Assembly: GCF_900659635.1 (NCBI RefSeq)
Contig: NZ_CAACVB010000031.1
Coordinates: 1 to 51,266 of the forward strand
Source of the DNA: Actinomadura roseirufa
GTDB taxonomy: Bacteria > Actinomycetota > Actinomycetes > Streptosporangiales > Streptosporangiaceae
Length of the DNA stretch: 51,266 nt
Direction of reading: 5' to 3'
Of the stretch, positions 1 through 10,775 are shown one piece after another. Each line of letters opens with the position of its first letter. The stretch's first letter is position 1. A program made the translations under genes and the position numbers. Below the pieces are notes generated by a model. That model was given only the letters and a program-made list of their open reading frames with translations, was not told the origin of the DNA and ran no database searches.

Positions 1-912
1 AGCCCGAGACCGGCGGCGACGGCGAGGTTCGACCGCGAGTGGTCGCGCAGCACCGTCCGCAGCGCCTTGCGCGCCACGAACGCCAGCACGATCGCGGACC
101 TGCCCGCCGAGCCCGGCCTGGACACCGAGGCGATCCTGGCCGAGGCCGCCGCGGGACGGCGCGGCGCGCTGCTCGTCGGCGGCGTCGACCCCGAGGACCT
201 GGCCGACCCGGCCGCCGCGCTGCGGGCGCTGGACGCCGCCCCGTTCGTGGTGAGCCTGGAGCAGCGGCCGAGCGCGGTCACCGACCGCGCCGACGTGGTC
301 CTGCCGGTCGCGGCGGTCGCCGAGAAGTCCGGCACGTTCGTCGACTGGGAGGGCCGCGGCCGTCCCTTCGACGTCGTGCTGAAGTCCGCCGGGCGCCTGT
401 CGGACCTGCGGGTGCTGGACGCGCTGGCCGGTGAGATGGACGTCCACCTCGGCCTGCCCGGACCCGAGGCGGCGCGCCGCGAGCTCACCGCGCTCGGCGC
501 GCACCGCGGCGAGCGGCCCGAGCCGCCGAACGTGGCACCGCCGCTGCCGCCGCACCCGGAGCGGGGCGAGGCGCTGCTGGCGACCTGGCGGCTGCTGCTG
601 GACCGGGGCAGCCTGCAGGACGGCGAGCCGTTCCTGGCGGGCACCGCCAAGGGCGCGGTCGCCCGGCTGTCGCCCGCGACGGCCGCGGAGATCGGCGCGA
701 CCGGCACGGTCACGGTGGCCTCGGCGCGCGGCGCGGTGACGCTCCCGCTGGAGATCACCGCGGACCTGCCGGACCGGGTGGTGTGGCTGCCGACGAACTC
801 GGCGGGCTGCGCCCTGCACCGGGACCTCGGCGCGGGCGCGGGCGACGTCGTCCAGATCGCGGGCGGTGGGCCCGCGGGCACGACCGACACCACCGCTGGA
901 GGCTCACGATGA
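1..912 (+). CDS. nuoG: NADH-quinone oxidoreductase subunit G, C-terminal part (partial)
   Basis: This is the C-terminal portion of the large iron-sulfur/molybdopterin-fold subunit of respiratory complex I, which sits in the peripheral arm that passes electrons from NADH to menaquinone. From about base 97 the protein matches the actinobacterial NuoG pattern: a DLPAEPG segment, then [26 protein letters not shown] and [12 protein letters not shown], which are the molybdopterin-oxidoreductase-like signatures, followed by a divergent molybdopterin-dinucleotide-binding-like tail. The first ~32 codons do not resemble NuoG although the frame stays open (see findings). The stop codon overlaps the nuoH start (ATGA), so the two are translationally coupled. 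The 5' end lies outside the window. Confidence 0.9.
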   Translation, partial: SPRPAATARFDREWSRSTVRSALRATNASTIADLPAEPGLDTEAILAEAAAGRRGALLVGGVDPEDLADPAAALRALDAAPFVVSLEQRPSAVTDRADVVLPVAAVAEKSGTFVDWEGRGRPFDVVLKSAGRLSDLRVLDALAGEMDVHLGLPGPEAARRELTALGAHRGERPEPPNVAPPLPPHPERGEALLATWRLLLDRGSLQDGEPFLAGTAKGAVARLSPATAAEIGATGTVTVASARGAVTLPLEITADLPDRVVWLPTNSAGCALHRDLGAGAGDVVQIAGGGPAGTTDTTAGGSR

Positions 913-2264
913 GTCCGCACGCGCACGCGCAGGCCCCGCACGCGCCCGTGGCGGCGGCCAAGGACCCCACCCTCGCGGGCTTCGGCCACGACCCGTGGTG
1001 GCTGATCGGCGGCAAGGTCCTGGCGATCTTCGTCTTCCTGGTGCTGACCGTCCTGCTGTCGATGTGGGTCGAGCGGCGCGTCATCGCCCGCATGCAGCTG
1101 CGCACCGGCCCGAACCGCGTCGGCCCCCAGGGGCTGCTGCAGGGCCTCGCGGACGGCGTGAAGCTGGCGCTGAAGGAGGACATCGTCCCCCGCCAGGTCG
1201 ACAAGGTCGTGTTCGTCCTGGCGCCGATCATGTCGGCGGTGCCCGCCTTCATCTCCTTCATCATCATCCCGTTCGGGCCGACCGTGTCGGTGTTCGGGCA
1301 TCAGACCGCGCTGCAGGGCACCGACCTGCCGGTCGCGGTGCTGCTGGTGCTGGCGATGTCGTCGATGGGCGTCTACGGGATCGTGCTGGCCGGCTGGTCG
1401 TCGATGTCGCCGTACTCGCTGCTCGGCGGGCTCCGCTCGTCCGCGCAGGTGGTCTCCTACGAGATCGCGATGAGCCTGTCGTTCGTGGCGGTGTTCCTGT
1501 TCGCCGGGTCGATGTCGACGTCCGACATCGTCGCGGCGCAGCACGACAAGTGGTTCGTGGTGCTGCTGCTGCCGTCCTTCCTCGTGTACGTCATCACGAT
1601 GATGGGCGAGTCGAACCGCATCCCCTTCGACCTGCCCGAGGGCGAGGGCGAGCTGGTCGGCGGCTTCCACACCGAGTACTCCTCGCTGAAGTTCGCGATG
1701 TTCTTCCTGGCGGAGTACATCAACCTCGCGACGCTCTCGGCGCTGGCCACGACGCTGTTCCTCGGCGGCTGGCGGGCGCCCGCGCCGATCTCCACGGTGT
1801 GGGCCGGCGCCAACGCCGGCTGGTGGCCGGTGCTCTGGTTCCTGGTCAAGCTGTGGCTGTTCATCTTCTTCTTCATCTGGCTGCGCGGCTCGCTGCCGCG
1901 CGTGCGCTACGACCAGCTGATGAAGCTCGGCTGGAAGGTGCTGATGCCCTTCTCGCTCGGCTGGATCCTGCTGGTGTCGACCATCCGGGCGCTGAAGAAC
2001 GAGGGCTACGACATGCGGCAGATCGTCATCGTCGCCGCGGTCGTGGCGGCGGTGGTGCTGGTGGCCACGGTGCTCTGGGAGATGATCCGGGGCGGCGGCG
2101 AGCAGGTCGCGCCGGAGGCCGGCCGCGACGCGGTCCGCGACCCCGCCGCGGGCGGGTTCCCGGTGCCGCCGATGGACGCGCCGCACTATCACGGCGGGCG
2201 CGGCGCGGCCGGGCCGTCCACGATCGAAACCCCTCCTGAGGAGGTCACCAGTGGGACTCACTGA
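909..2264 (+). CDS. nuoH: NADH-quinone oxidoreductase subunit H
   Basis: Membrane subunit (451 aa) that joins the peripheral arm to the membrane arm of complex I and helps form the quinone-binding chamber. Visible are about eight hydrophobic segments and the family motifs [19 protein letters not shown] near residue 60, GLADGVKL, and the [17 protein letters not shown] loop followed by GFHTEYSS. The N terminus (first ~25 residues) is alanine/histidine-rich and the C terminus after the last helix is a hydrophilic glycine/proline-rich tail, both common in actinobacterial NuoH. I chose the ATG at 909 because it overlaps the nuoG stop and directly precedes the conserved region; longer in-frame starts would add an arginine-rich segment read from nuoG DNA. 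The 3' end overlaps nuoI by 14 bases. Confidence 0.95.
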   Translation: MSPHAHAQAPHAPVAAAKDPTLAGFGHDPWWLIGGKVLAIFVFLVLTVLLSMWVERRVIARMQLRTGPNRVGPQGLLQGLADGVKLALKEDIVPRQVDKVVFVLAPIMSAVPAFISFIIIPFGPTVSVFGHQTALQGTDLPVAVLLVLAMSSMGVYGIVLAGWSSMSPYSLLGGLRSSAQVVSYEIAMSLSFVAVFLFAGSMSTSDIVAAQHDKWFVVLLLPSFLVYVITMMGESNRIPFDLPEGEGELVGGFHTEYSSLKFAMFFLAEYINLATLSALATTLFLGGWRAPAPISTVWAGANAGWWPVLWFLVKLWLFIFFFIWLRGSLPRVRYDQLMKLGWKVLMPFSLGWILLVSTIRALKNEGYDMRQIVIVAAVVAAVVLVATVLWEMIRGGGEQVAPEAGRDAVRDPAAGGFPVPPMDAPHYHGGRGAAGPSTIETPPEEVTSGTH

Positions 2265-2790
2265 TTTCCTGAATCCGGTCAAGGGGTTCGGGGTCTCGTT
2301 CCACCAGATGTTCACCAAGAGCGAGACCGTTCAGTACCCCGAGGTGAAGAAGCCGACGGCCCCGCGCTTCCACGGCCGCCACCAGCTCAACCGGTGGCCG
2401 GACGGCCTGGAGAAGTGCGTCGGCTGCGAGCTGTGCGCCTGGGCGTGTCCCGCCGACGCCATCTACGTGGAGGGCGCCGACAACACCGCCGACGAGCGGT
2501 ACTCGCCCGGCGAGCGGTACGGACGCGTCTACCAGATCAACTACCTGCGCTGCATCCTGTGCGGCCTGTGCATCGAGGCGTGCCCCACCCGGGCGCTGAC
2601 GATGACCAACGAGTACGAGCTCGCCGACGACAGCCGCGAGAGCCTGATCTACACCAAGGACATGCTGCTGGCGCCGCTGCGCGAGGGCATGGAGCAGCCG
2701 CCGCACGAGATGCGGCTCGGCGACACCGAGGAGGACTACTACCGCCTCGGCCTCCAGCCGGACGGCTCCGCGGAGGGTGAGGCGAAATGA
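2251..2790 (+). CDS. nuoI: NADH-quinone oxidoreductase subunit I
   Basis: A 179-aa ferredoxin-like subunit carrying two 4Fe-4S clusters (N6a/N6b) that relay electrons towards the quinone site. Both CxxCxxCxxxCP motifs are intact: [12 protein letters not shown] near residue 56 and [12 protein letters not shown] near residue 95. The GTG start is preceded by a strong GAGGAGG ribosome-binding site at about 2238-2244, inside the end of nuoH, so initiation does not depend only on coupling. The residues after the second cluster ([19 protein letters not shown]) match the usual actinobacterial type. The stop overlaps nuoJ by four bases. Confidence 0.96.
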   Translation: MGLTDFLNPVKGFGVSFHQMFTKSETVQYPEVKKPTAPRFHGRHQLNRWPDGLEKCVGCELCAWACPADAIYVEGADNTADERYSPGERYGRVYQINYLRCILCGLCIEACPTRALTMTNEYELADDSRESLIYTKDMLLAPLREGMEQPPHEMRLGDTEEDYYRLGLQPDGSAEGEAK

Positions 2791-3719
2791 GCGCGTCCCT
2801 CGCGGCCGGGCACGTCCTGGCCGGGCAGGTCGCCGACAAGCAGTCCGGCGAGCCGTTCTTCTTCTGGCTGCTGGCCGCCGTGTCGGTCTGCGCCGCGCTC
2901 GGCATGATCTTCATGCGGAAGGCGGTGCACTCGGCGCTGCTGCTGGCGACCGTGATGCTGTCGCTGGCGGCCCTGTACGCCCTGCAGGACGCGCCGTTCC
3001 TGGCCTTCGTCCAGGTGATCGTCTACACCGGCGCCGTGCTGATGCTGTTCCTGTTCGTGCTGATGCTCGTCGGCGTCAGCTCCACCGACTCGCTGGTGGA
3101 GACGATCCGGGGCCAGCGGCTGTGGGCGGGCATCGGCGCGCTCGGCTTCGTCGCCCTGCTGGCCGCCGGGCTCGGCAACGCCGCGCTCGGCGACTCCACC
3201 GGGCTGAAGGCGGCCAACGCCGACGGCAACGTCATCGGGCTGGCCCGGCTGCTGTTCAAGAACTACGTGTTCGCGTTCGAGGCGACCAGCGCCCTGCTGA
3301 TCACCGCGGCGCTCGGCGCGATGGTCCTGGCGCACCGCGAGCGGGTCGAGCCGAAGCCGACCCAGCGCGACCTGTCCAAGGGACGGTTCCTGTCCGGCGA
3401 CCACCCGGGGCCGCTGCCCGGCCCCGGCACCTACGCCCGGCACAACGCCGTCGACATGCCCGCGCTGCTGCCCGACGGGACCCCCTCGGAGCTGTCGGTC
3501 AACCCGATCATCGCGGCGCGCACCGACACCGTCGAGCGGCACTCCGACCTGCTCGGCGAGACCGAGGAGGAGGCGGCCGGGCAGGACGTGGCCGCCGTGC
3601 GGGCCGTGACCGCGCGAGCGGAGGACGCCGGCGCCGAGTCGCGCGTCGTCAAGGCCGGGACGCAGGCCGCCGGCGGCCCCGCGGCCGGCACCGATGCTGA
3701 AGGCGAGGCTGGTCAATGA
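2787..3719 (+). CDS. nuoJ: NADH-quinone oxidoreductase subunit J
   Basis: Membrane-arm subunit of complex I (310 aa) with five hydrophobic helices in residues ~20-190, including the conserved [20 protein letters not shown] segment that forms the flexible pi-bulge helix in this family. The last ~110 residues are hydrophilic, with a [20 protein letters not shown] segment and an acidic/alanine-rich tail. That makes the protein much longer than the ~180-aa enterobacterial NuoJ; such extensions are usual in actinomycetes. ATGA overlap with nuoI and a four-base overlap with nuoK indicate coupled translation. Confidence 0.95.
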   Translation: MSASLAAGHVLAGQVADKQSGEPFFFWLLAAVSVCAALGMIFMRKAVHSALLLATVMLSLAALYALQDAPFLAFVQVIVYTGAVLMLFLFVLMLVGVSSTDSLVETIRGQRLWAGIGALGFVALLAAGLGNAALGDSTGLKAANADGNVIGLARLLFKNYVFAFEATSALLITAALGAMVLAHRERVEPKPTQRDLSKGRFLSGDHPGPLPGPGTYARHNAVDMPALLPDGTPSELSVNPIIAARTDTVERHSDLLGETEEEAAGQDVAAVRAVTARAEDAGAESRVVKAGTQAAGGPAAGTDAEGEAGQ

Positions 3720-4015
3720 GTCCGGGGCACTATCTGGCGCTCTCGGCGATCCTGTTCACCATCGGAGCGCTCGGCGTCCTCGTGCGCCGCAACGCGATCG
3801 TGGTGTTCATGTGCGTCGAGCTGATGCTGAACGCGACGAACCTGGCGTTCGTGTCGTTCTCCCGCATGCACGGCGAGCTGGACGGTCAGATCATCGCGTT
3901 CTTCGTGATGGTGGTGGCCGCGGCGGAGGTCGTGGTGGGCCTGGCGATCATCATGACCATCTTCCGGACCCGCAGGTCCTCGTCGGTGGACGACGCGAAC
4001 CTGCTGAAGTACTGA
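3716..4015 (+). CDS. nuoK: NADH-quinone oxidoreductase subunit K
   Basis: Small membrane-arm subunit (99 aa, the normal family length) with three transmembrane helices. The two membrane-buried glutamates needed for proton translocation are present in [14 protein letters not shown] (helix 2) and [11 protein letters not shown] (helix 3). It starts with an ATG overlapping the nuoJ stop and is followed after ten bases by nuoL. Confidence 0.96.
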   Translation: MSPGHYLALSAILFTIGALGVLVRRNAIVVFMCVELMLNATNLAFVSFSRMHGELDGQIIAFFVMVVAAAEVVVGLAIIMTIFRTRRSSSVDDANLLKY

Positions 4016-4025
4016 GAGGTCGGGG

Positions 4026-5942
4026 ATGAAAGCGGAAGGCATCCAGGCCGCGTCCTGGCTTCTCGTCGCGCTCCCGCTCGCGGGCGCCGCGATCCTCCTG
4101 CTGGGAGGGCGGCGCACCGACCGGTGGGGGCACCTGCTCGGCGTCACCATGTCGGTGGCGTCGTTCGCCGTCGGCGCCGCGATGTTCGTCCAGATGCTCG
4201 GGTACGACGCCGACGAGCGGCGCCGCACCCTGCACCTATGGGACTTCATCGACGTCGGCTCGTTCAAGATCGGCATGGACCTGCTGGTGGACCCGCTGTC
4301 CATCAGCTTCGTGCTGCTGATCACCGGGGTGGGCTCGCTCATCCACATCTACTCCATCGGCTACATGGCCGAGGACCCCGACCGGCGCCGGTTCTTCGCC
4401 TACCTGAACCTGTTCGTGGCGGCGATGCTGCTGCTGGTCCTGGGCGGCAACTACCTGATCACCTTCCTCGGCTGGGAGGGCGTCGGTCTCGCCTCGTACC
4501 TGCTCATCGGGTTCTGGCAGTACAAGCCGACGGCCGCGACCGCGGCGAAGAAGGCGTTCGTCGTCAACCGCGTCGGCGACCTCGGCCTGATCCTGGCGAT
4601 CGCGCTGATGTTCCAGACGTTCGGCACGATCGGGTTCACCGAGGTGCTCGGCACCGGCGCCGAGCACGCGGGCCTCGCGGCCAAGCTCGGCACCGGGACC
4701 GCGACCGCGATCGGGCTGCTGCTCCTGCTCGGCGCGTGCGGCAAGTCCGCCCAGCTCCCGCTGCAGTCGTGGCTGCTGGACGCGATGGAGGGCCCGACCC
4801 CCGTGTCGGCCCTCATCCACGCGGCGACGATGGTGACCGCGGGCGTCTACCTGATCGTCCGGTCCGCGCCGATCTTCGAGATGTCGGAGAACGCGCAGCT
4901 GGTGGTGACGATCGTCGGCGCGGCCACGCTGCTCGCCGGCGCGATCATCGGGTGCGGCAAGGACGACATCAAGAAGGCCCTCGCCGGCTCGACGATGTCG
5001 CAGATCGGCTACATGCACCTCGCCGCCGGGCTCGGCAAGCCCGGCTACGTCTTCGCCATCGCGCACCTCATCGCGCACGGCTTCTTCAAGGCGGGCCTGT
5101 TCCTCGGCGCCGGCTCCGTCATGCACGGCATGAAGGACGACGTGAACATGCGCCACTACGGCGCGCTCCGCGGGCTGATGGTCATCACCTACGCCACGTT
5201 CGGCCTCGGCTACCTCGCCATCATCGGGTTCCCCGGCCTGTCCGGCTGGTTCACCAAGGACGGCATCATCGAGGCGGCCTACGAGAAGGGCGGCACGTCC
5301 GGGGCGATCCTCGGCACCTGCGCCCTCGTCGGCGCCGGGATCACCGCGTACTACATGTCGCGCGTGATGTTCATGACCTTCTTCGGTGAGAAGCGCTGGG
5401 AAGAGGGCGTCCACCCGCACGAGTCCCCGAAGGTCATGACGATCCCGCTGGTCGTCCTGGCGTTCGGCTCCGTCTTCGCGGGCGGCTTCCTCATCCTCGG
5501 CGGGTTCGCCGACTTCCTCGAACCGGTCGTCGGCAAGGCCGAGCACGAGCCCGAGTTCCAGCCGCTCACCGGGCCGAGCATCGCCACCTTCGTGCTGATG
5601 GTCATCGGCGCGGGGATCGCCTGGCGGCAGTACGGCGCCCACGCCGTGCCGCGCGAGGCGCCCGCCGGCTCGTTCGTCACCGTCGCGGCCCGCAAGGACC
5701 TCTACGGTGACGCGATCAACGAGTCGCTGCTGATGCGGCCCGGCCAGTGGCTGACCCGCCTCGCGGTCTGGTTCGACGGGCGCGGCGTCGACGGCGCCGT
5801 CAACGGCCTCGCCGCCGGGGTCGGCGGCAGCTCCGGCCGCATCCGGCGGCTCCAGACGGGCTTCGCCCGGTCCTACGCCCTGTCCATGTTCTTCGGTGCG
5901 GCGCTCGTCGTGGCCGCGCTCCTGGTGGTGAACGTGACATGA
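4026..5942 (+). CDS. nuoL: NADH-quinone oxidoreductase subunit L
   Basis: Distal antiporter-like proton-pumping subunit of complex I (638 aa). The Mrp-antiporter core is clear: the [18 protein letters not shown] segment with its conserved glutamate, [34 protein letters not shown], the lysine-containing [18 protein letters not shown], and [22 protein letters not shown]. The C-terminal part has the lateral helix region with the final membrane anchor, as expected for NuoL rather than M or N. The start is an ATG ten bases after nuoK with GAGAGG upstream; the stop overlaps nuoM by four bases. Confidence 0.96.
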   Translation: MKAEGIQAASWLLVALPLAGAAILLLGGRRTDRWGHLLGVTMSVASFAVGAAMFVQMLGYDADERRRTLHLWDFIDVGSFKIGMDLLVDPLSISFVLLITGVGSLIHIYSIGYMAEDPDRRRFFAYLNLFVAAMLLLVLGGNYLITFLGWEGVGLASYLLIGFWQYKPTAATAAKKAFVVNRVGDLGLILAIALMFQTFGTIGFTEVLGTGAEHAGLAAKLGTGTATAIGLLLLLGACGKSAQLPLQSWLLDAMEGPTPVSALIHAATMVTAGVYLIVRSAPIFEMSENAQLVVTIVGAATLLAGAIIGCGKDDIKKALAGSTMSQIGYMHLAAGLGKPGYVFAIAHLIAHGFFKAGLFLGAGSVMHGMKDDVNMRHYGALRGLMVITYATFGLGYLAIIGFPGLSGWFTKDGIIEAAYEKGGTSGAILGTCALVGAGITAYYMSRVMFMTFFGEKRWEEGVHPHESPKVMTIPLVVLAFGSVFAGGFLILGGFADFLEPVVGKAEHEPEFQPLTGPSIATFVLMVIGAGIAWRQYGAHAVPREAPAGSFVTVAARKDLYGDAINESLLMRPGQWLTRLAVWFDGRGVDGAVNGLAAGVGGSSGRIRRLQTGFARSYALSMFFGAALVVAALLVVNVT

Positions 5943-7519
5943 GTGACTTTCCCTGGCTGAGCGTCCTCATCGCGCTGCCACTGGTCGGCGCGGTGCTGGT
6001 CAGCGTCCTGCCGCGGGAGCGCGAGACGCTCGTCAAGCAGGTCGCGCTCGGCGTCTCCGTCCTGGTCGGGGTGCTCACCCTGATCATGGCGGCGCGGTTC
6101 GACGCCGGCGGCGCCCGCTTCCAGTTCGACGAGAAGTACTGGTGGATCAAGGAGTTCGGGGTCCACTGGGCGCTCGGCGTCGACGGCGTCGCGCTCGTCC
6201 TCATCGTGCTGTCGGTGATCCTCGTCCCGCTGGTGATCGTGGCGTCCTGGAACGAGGACGACCGCTCCGGCGGCGTGGACGTGCCGGCCAAGCGGTCGGT
6301 GAAGACGTACATGGCGCTGCTGCTCGCCCTGGAGGCGGCGATGATCGGCGTCTTCGCGGCGACCGACGTCTTCCTCTTCTACGTCTTCTTCGAGGCGATG
6401 CTCATCCCGGTGTACTTCATCATCGGGTACTACGGCGGCGCCCAGCGCTCCTACGCCGCGGTGAAGTTCCTGCTCTACTCGCTGTTCGGCGGGCTGCTGA
6501 TGCTCGTCGCGGTGATCTGGCTCTTCCCGCTGTCGAACCGGCCCGCCGGCGAGGGCGGCCTCGGCCACGGCACGTTCATGTTCGACGAGCTGACGAAGAT
6601 GAACATCGAGCCGACCACCGCCAAGTGGCTCTTCCTCGGCTTCTTCGTCGCCTTCGCGATCAAGGCGCCGATGGTGCCGGTGCACACCTGGCTGCCCGAC
6701 GCCGCCCAGCAGTCGCCCGCGGGCGCGCTCGTCCTCATCGTCGGCGTGCTCGACAAGGTCGGCACCTACGGCATGATGCGGTTCTGCCTGGAGCTGTTCC
6801 CCGGCGCCGCCAAGTGGGCGACGCCCGTCGTGCTCGGCTTCGCCGTCCTCAGCATCATCTACGGCGCCGTCCTGGCCATCGGCCAGGTCGACCTCAAGCG
6901 GCTCATCGCCTACACCTCGGTGTCGCACTTCGGGTTCATCGTGCTCGGCATCTTCGCGATGACCTCGCAGGGCCAGTCCGGTGCCGCGCTCTACATGGTC
7001 AACCACGGCTTCTCCACCGGCGCGCTGTTCCTCATCGTCGGATTCATGATCGTCCGGCGCCGGTCGGCGCGGATCGGCGACTACGGCGGCGTGCAGAAGG
7101 TCGCCCCCGTCCTCGCCGGGACGTTCCTCGTCGCGGGCCTGTCCGGGCTGTCGCTGCCCGGCCTGTCGCCGTTCGTGTCGGAGTTCCTCGTCCTGGTCGG
7201 CACGTTCAGCCGCTACCGGTGGGCCGCCGTCCTCGCGGTCAGCGGGGTCGTCCTCGCCGCGATCTACATCCTGTGGATGTACCAGCGGACGATGGGCGGG
7301 CCCAAGGTCGAGGCGGTCGAGGGCATGCACGACCTCTCGGCCCGGGAGAAGTGGGCCGTCGCCCCGATCATCGCGATCATCGTGGCGATGGGGTTCTTCC
7401 CGCAGCCGGTGCTCCACGTCATCAACCCATCGGTGAAGGAGACCCTGGCCCGGGTCGACCGGCACGACCCCGCGCCGAAGATCACCGGTAATGTCGCCGA
7501 GAACGGAGCCCGTCCATGA
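5939..7519 (+). CDS. nuoM: NADH-quinone oxidoreductase subunit M
   Basis: Second antiporter-like subunit of the complex I membrane arm (526 aa, about 14 helices). Family motifs visible are [21 protein letters not shown], which carries the key helix-5 glutamate, [39 protein letters not shown] and [15 protein letters not shown]. The ATG at 5939 overlaps the nuoL stop; a longer in-frame reading from 5747 would start inside nuoL in an arginine-rich segment and is rejected. The stop overlaps the nuoN start. Confidence 0.96.
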   Translation: MSDFPWLSVLIALPLVGAVLVSVLPRERETLVKQVALGVSVLVGVLTLIMAARFDAGGARFQFDEKYWWIKEFGVHWALGVDGVALVLIVLSVILVPLVIVASWNEDDRSGGVDVPAKRSVKTYMALLLALEAAMIGVFAATDVFLFYVFFEAMLIPVYFIIGYYGGAQRSYAAVKFLLYSLFGGLLMLVAVIWLFPLSNRPAGEGGLGHGTFMFDELTKMNIEPTTAKWLFLGFFVAFAIKAPMVPVHTWLPDAAQQSPAGALVLIVGVLDKVGTYGMMRFCLELFPGAAKWATPVVLGFAVLSIIYGAVLAIGQVDLKRLIAYTSVSHFGFIVLGIFAMTSQGQSGAALYMVNHGFSTGALFLIVGFMIVRRRSARIGDYGGVQKVAPVLAGTFLVAGLSGLSLPGLSPFVSEFLVLVGTFSRYRWAAVLAVSGVVLAAIYILWMYQRTMGGPKVEAVEGMHDLSAREKWAVAPIIAIIVAMGFFPQPVLHVINPSVKETLARVDRHDPAPKITGNVAENGARP

Positions 7520-9096
7520 GCCGCAGCAGTCATGTGAGCGCCGTCCTCGCGCAGGGAGGTGAGATCCCGGCGCCGCACATCGAGTACGGCCAGATCGGGC
7601 CGCTGCTGCTGGTGCTCGGCGTCGCCGTCGCCGGCGTGCTGGTCGAGGCGTTCGCCGGCCGCACCTGGCGCTACTACCTGCAGGTCCCGGTCGCCTTCCT
7701 CGGCCTGGCCGGCGCGCTGGTGTGGACCATCCTGCTCGGCTGGCGCGACGACCCGCACCACGTCGCCGCCGAGGGCGCCCTCGGCGTCGACGGCCCCACC
7801 CTGTTCCTGCAGGGCACCATCCTCGTCCTCGCCCTGGTCTGCCTGCTGCTGATCGCCGAGCGCGGCGACGGCCGCGGCGCCTTCGCCGCCCAGGCGTCCG
7901 CGCTGCCGGGCAGCGAGGCCGAGCAGCGCACCGCCGCCGCCGGGATCACCCAGACCGAGGTGTTCCCGCTGATGATGTTCGCGGTCGGCGGCATGCTGAT
8001 GTTCCCCGCGTCCAACGACCTCCTGACGATGTTCGTCGCGCTGGAGGTCATGTCGCTGCCGCTGTACCTGCTGTGCGGCCTGGCCCGGCGGCGCCGTCTC
8101 CTGTCGCAGGAGGCCGCCGTCAAGTACTTCCTGCTCGGCGCGTTCTCCTCCGCCTTCTTCCTGTACGGGACGGCGCTGCTGTACGGCTACGCCGGATCGG
8201 TGAAGCTCGCCGACATCGCCACCCAGATCAGCAAGGACGCCGGCTCGGAGACCCTCCTGCTCGCCGGCGTCGCCCTGCTGTCGGCGGGCCTGCTGTTCAA
8301 GCTCGGCGCCGTCCCCTTCCACATGTGGAAGCCCGACGTGTACCAGGGCGCCCCCACCCCGATCACGGCGCTGATGGCGTCCTGCACCCTCGTCGCCGCG
8401 TTCGGCGCCATCCTGCGCGTCTACTACGTCGCGTTCGAGACGCTGAAGTGGGACTGGGAACCGATCCTGTGGGGTGTGTCCATTCTCACAATGGTCATCG
8501 GCGCGATCATCGCGATCACGCAGACCGACCTCAAGCGGATGCTGGCCTACTCCTCCATCGCGCACGCGGGGTTCCTGCTGACGGGCGTCGTCGCCACCAA
8601 CCAGAACGGCCTGTCCGGCACCCTGTTCTACCTCGCCGCCTACGGCTTCACCACGATCGGCGCCTTCGCGGTGATCACGATGGTGCGGGACGCCGGCGGC
8701 GAGGCCGCGCACCTGTCCCGCTGGGCCGGTCTCGGCAAGCGCTCCCCGGTCGTCGCGGGGGTGTTCGCCTTCTTCCTGCTCGCCTTCGCGGGCATTCCGC
8801 TGACCAGCGGCTTCACCGGCAAGTTCGCGGTGTTCAAGGCCGCCGTCGAGGCGCACGCCACCCCCCTGGTCGTCGTCGGCGTGGTGTCCTCCGCGGTCGC
8901 CGCGTTCTTCTACGTCCGGGTGATCGTCGTGATGTTCTTCAGCGAGCCGGAGGCCGACGGCCCCACCGTCGTCGCGGGCCCCGCGACCGCGGCTGCGGTC
9001 GCACTCGGTCTGACGGCTACTGTTGTACTCGGTGTGCTCCCCCAGCCGCTCCTGGACCTCGCGGGACACGCCACGACACATATGTTCGTCCGGTAG
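7516..9096 (+). CDS. nuoN: NADH-quinone oxidoreductase subunit N
   Basis: Third antiporter-like subunit of complex I (526 aa), last of the nuo genes. It has the expected helices with FVALEVMSLPLYLLCGLARR, KLGAVPFHMWKPDVYQGAPTPITALMAS, DLKRMLAYSSIAHAGFLLTG and a final AGIPLTSGFTGKFAVF motif. The ATG overlaps the nuoM stop. The stop is only ten bases before the polyprenyl synthase start, suggesting the two are on one transcript. Confidence 0.96.
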   Translation: MSRSSHVSAVLAQGGEIPAPHIEYGQIGPLLLVLGVAVAGVLVEAFAGRTWRYYLQVPVAFLGLAGALVWTILLGWRDDPHHVAAEGALGVDGPTLFLQGTILVLALVCLLLIAERGDGRGAFAAQASALPGSEAEQRTAAAGITQTEVFPLMMFAVGGMLMFPASNDLLTMFVALEVMSLPLYLLCGLARRRRLLSQEAAVKYFLLGAFSSAFFLYGTALLYGYAGSVKLADIATQISKDAGSETLLLAGVALLSAGLLFKLGAVPFHMWKPDVYQGAPTPITALMASCTLVAAFGAILRVYYVAFETLKWDWEPILWGVSILTMVIGAIIAITQTDLKRMLAYSSIAHAGFLLTGVVATNQNGLSGTLFYLAAYGFTTIGAFAVITMVRDAGGEAAHLSRWAGLGKRSPVVAGVFAFFLLAFAGIPLTSGFTGKFAVFKAAVEAHATPLVVVGVVSSAVAAFFYVRVIVVMFFSEPEADGPTVVAGPATAAAVALGLTATVVLGVLPQPLLDLAGHATTHMFVR

Positions 9097-9106
9097 GGAG
9101 TCATGG

Positions 9107-10123
9107 GTGAGCAACGCCTTCGCTGAGGAGTCCGGCCCGTTCGGGATTCCCGTCGACGCGGCCCTCGCGGCCGACGCCAGGGAGCGTCTCGCCGCCGTCG
9201 AGACACTGCTCCTGGAGTCCGTCCACGGCGAGGACCCGCTGCTCACCCAGGCGTCCAAGCACCTCGTCGTCGCGGGCGGCAAGCGCTTCCGCCCGATGCT
9301 GGTGCTGCTGGCCTCCCACTTCGGCGACCCCGCCGCGGCCGGGGTCGTCCCGGCCGCGGTGGTGGTCGAGCTCACCCACCTCGGCACCCTCTACCACGAC
9401 GACGTGATGGACGAGGCCACCGTCCGCCGCGGCCGGGAGTCGGCCAACGCCCGCTGGACCAACACCGTCGCGATCCTCACCGGCGACTACCTGTTCGCGC
9501 GCGCCTCCGACCTGCTCGCCGACCTCGGCCCCGAGGCCGTCCGCATCCAGGCCCGCGCCTTCGCCCGCCTCGTCCGCGGCCAGATCCAGGAGACCGTCGG
9601 CCCCGCCGACGACGCCGACCCCCTCAAGCACTACCTCCAGGTCGTCGCCGACAAGACCGCCTCCCTCATCGCCGTCTCCGGCCAGTTCGGCGCCATGCTC
9701 GCCGGCGCCCCCTCCCACGTCGTCGACACCGTCACCTCCGCCTGCGAGAAGATCGGCGTCGCGTTCCAGCTGTCGGACGACATCCTCGACATCGACTCCG
9801 AGGCCGAGCAGTCCGGCAAGACCCCCGGCACCGACCTGCGCGAGGGCATCCGCACCCTCCCCGTGCACCACGTCCTCGCCGGCATCGGCTCCGGCCCGGA
9901 CGACGCCCGCCTCCGCGACCTCCTCGTCCAGGACCTCACCGCCGACGACCTCCACGCCGAGGCTCTCGCCCTCCTGCGCGCCCACCCCGCCATGGACCGC
10001 GCCCGAGCCGACCTCCGCCGCTGGGCCGAGGACGCCCGCACGGAACTGCTCACCCTCCCCGACATCCCCGCGAGGGCCGCCTTCACCGGCCTCTGCGACT
10101 ACGTGGTCAGCAGGACGGGCTGA
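9107..10123 (+). CDS. Polyprenyl diphosphate synthase (long-chain trans-isoprenyl type)
   Basis: A 338-aa all-alpha prenyl elongase that condenses isopentenyl diphosphate onto an allylic diphosphate with Mg2+. It has GGKRFRPML near residue 60, the first aspartate-rich motif HDDVMDE (DDVMD, residue ~98) and the second, DDILDID (residue ~224), the full set for an active enzyme. Position straight after nuoN is the usual actinomycete arrangement, which suggests it makes the side chain of menaquinone, the electron acceptor of complex I; chain length cannot be read with certainty. I chose GTG at 9107 with GGGAG about ten bases upstream; an earlier in-frame start would lie within nuoN. A strong hairpin follows the stop. 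Confidence 0.9.
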   Translation: MSNAFAEESGPFGIPVDAALAADARERLAAVETLLLESVHGEDPLLTQASKHLVVAGGKRFRPMLVLLASHFGDPAAAGVVPAAVVVELTHLGTLYHDDVMDEATVRRGRESANARWTNTVAILTGDYLFARASDLLADLGPEAVRIQARAFARLVRGQIQETVGPADDADPLKHYLQVVADKTASLIAVSGQFGAMLAGAPSHVVDTVTSACEKIGVAFQLSDDILDIDSEAEQSGKTPGTDLREGIRTLPVHHVLAGIGSGPDDARLRDLLVQDLTADDLHAEALALLRAHPAMDRARADLRRWAEDARTELLTLPDIPARAAFTGLCDYVVSRTG

Positions 10124-10128
10124 AAGCA

Positions 10129-10170
10129 GTGCCCTCGGCGTCAGGCGCTAGAGCCTGACGCCGAGGGCAC
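10129..10170. terminator. Bidirectional terminator between the nuo operon and the conservon
   Basis: A perfect inverted repeat with 18-bp arms (10129-10146 and 10153-10170) and a six-base loop lies between two convergent transcription units, six bases after the polyprenyl synthase stop. The stem is GC-rich without a long T run, the usual form in actinomycetes. Confidence 0.85.
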
Positions 10171-10184
10171 CGCGACGAACACCG

Positions 10185-10775
10185 CTATTCGACTCCTCGT
10201 GCCTTCATGGCGTGGAGGACCAGGTCGATGAGGACTTGTTTGCAGGAGTCCATGCTGCGGGCGTCGCAGAGCATCACCGGGACCTTGGGGCCCAGGTTGA
10301 GGGCGAGCTGGATCTCGTCCAGGTCGTACTGGCGGGAGCCTTCGAAGCAGTTGACCGCGACGATGAACGGGGTGTTGCGGCGCTCGAAGTAGTCGACCGA
10401 GGGGAAGCAGTCGGACAGGCGGCGGGTGTCGGCGAGGACGACGGCGCCGAGTGCGCCGATGGCGACCTCGTCCCACATGAACCAGAAGCGTTCCTGGCCG
10501 GGCGTGCCGAAGAGGTAGAGGACGTACTCGTCGCGCATGGTGATGCGGCCGAAGTCCATCGCGACGGTGGTGGTCTGCTTGCGCTCCACCCCGGAGATGT
10601 CGTCGACGCCGACGCTCTCGTCGGTGAGGAGCTCCTCGGTGCGCAGCGGCCTCGTCTCCGAGACCGTTCCCACCATGGTGGTCTTGCCGACGCCGAAGCC
10701 GCCCGCGATCACGATCTTGACTGCGGTGGGGAGCCGGCGGGCGCGTACGTCGCGCCTAGAGAGCACGGAGGCCAT
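10185..10775 (-). CDS. cvnD: Conservon GTP-binding protein (CvnD-like)
   Basis: Small Ras-like GTPase of 196 aa, the D component of actinomycete conservons, which couple a sensor to a membrane-associated G-protein-like module. The P-loop GGFGVGKTTM lies at residues ~25-34, a TTVAMDFGRI switch-region segment and LFGTPGQERFWFMWDE (Walker B/switch II) follow, and VAVNCFEG corresponds to the nucleotide-specificity region. It starts 20 bases inside the upstream DUF742 gene, so the two are coupled. It is the last gene of the minus-strand operon and converges on the polyprenyl synthase. Confidence 0.93.
   Translation of the reverse strand: MASVLSRRDVRARRLPTAVKIVIAGGFGVGKTTMVGTVSETRPLRTEELLTDESVGVDDISGVERKQTTTVAMDFGRITMRDEYVLYLFGTPGQERFWFMWDEVAIGALGAVVLADTRRLSDCFPSVDYFERRNTPFIVAVNCFEGSRQYDLDEIQLALNLGPKVPVMLCDARSMDSCKQVLIDLVLHAMKARGVE

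Noticed and set aside
9023..9106. Earlier start for the polyprenyl synthase inside nuoN
   Set aside because: The family alignment starts near SNAFAEE; GTG 9107 has a suitable ribosome-binding site and avoids overlap with nuoN.
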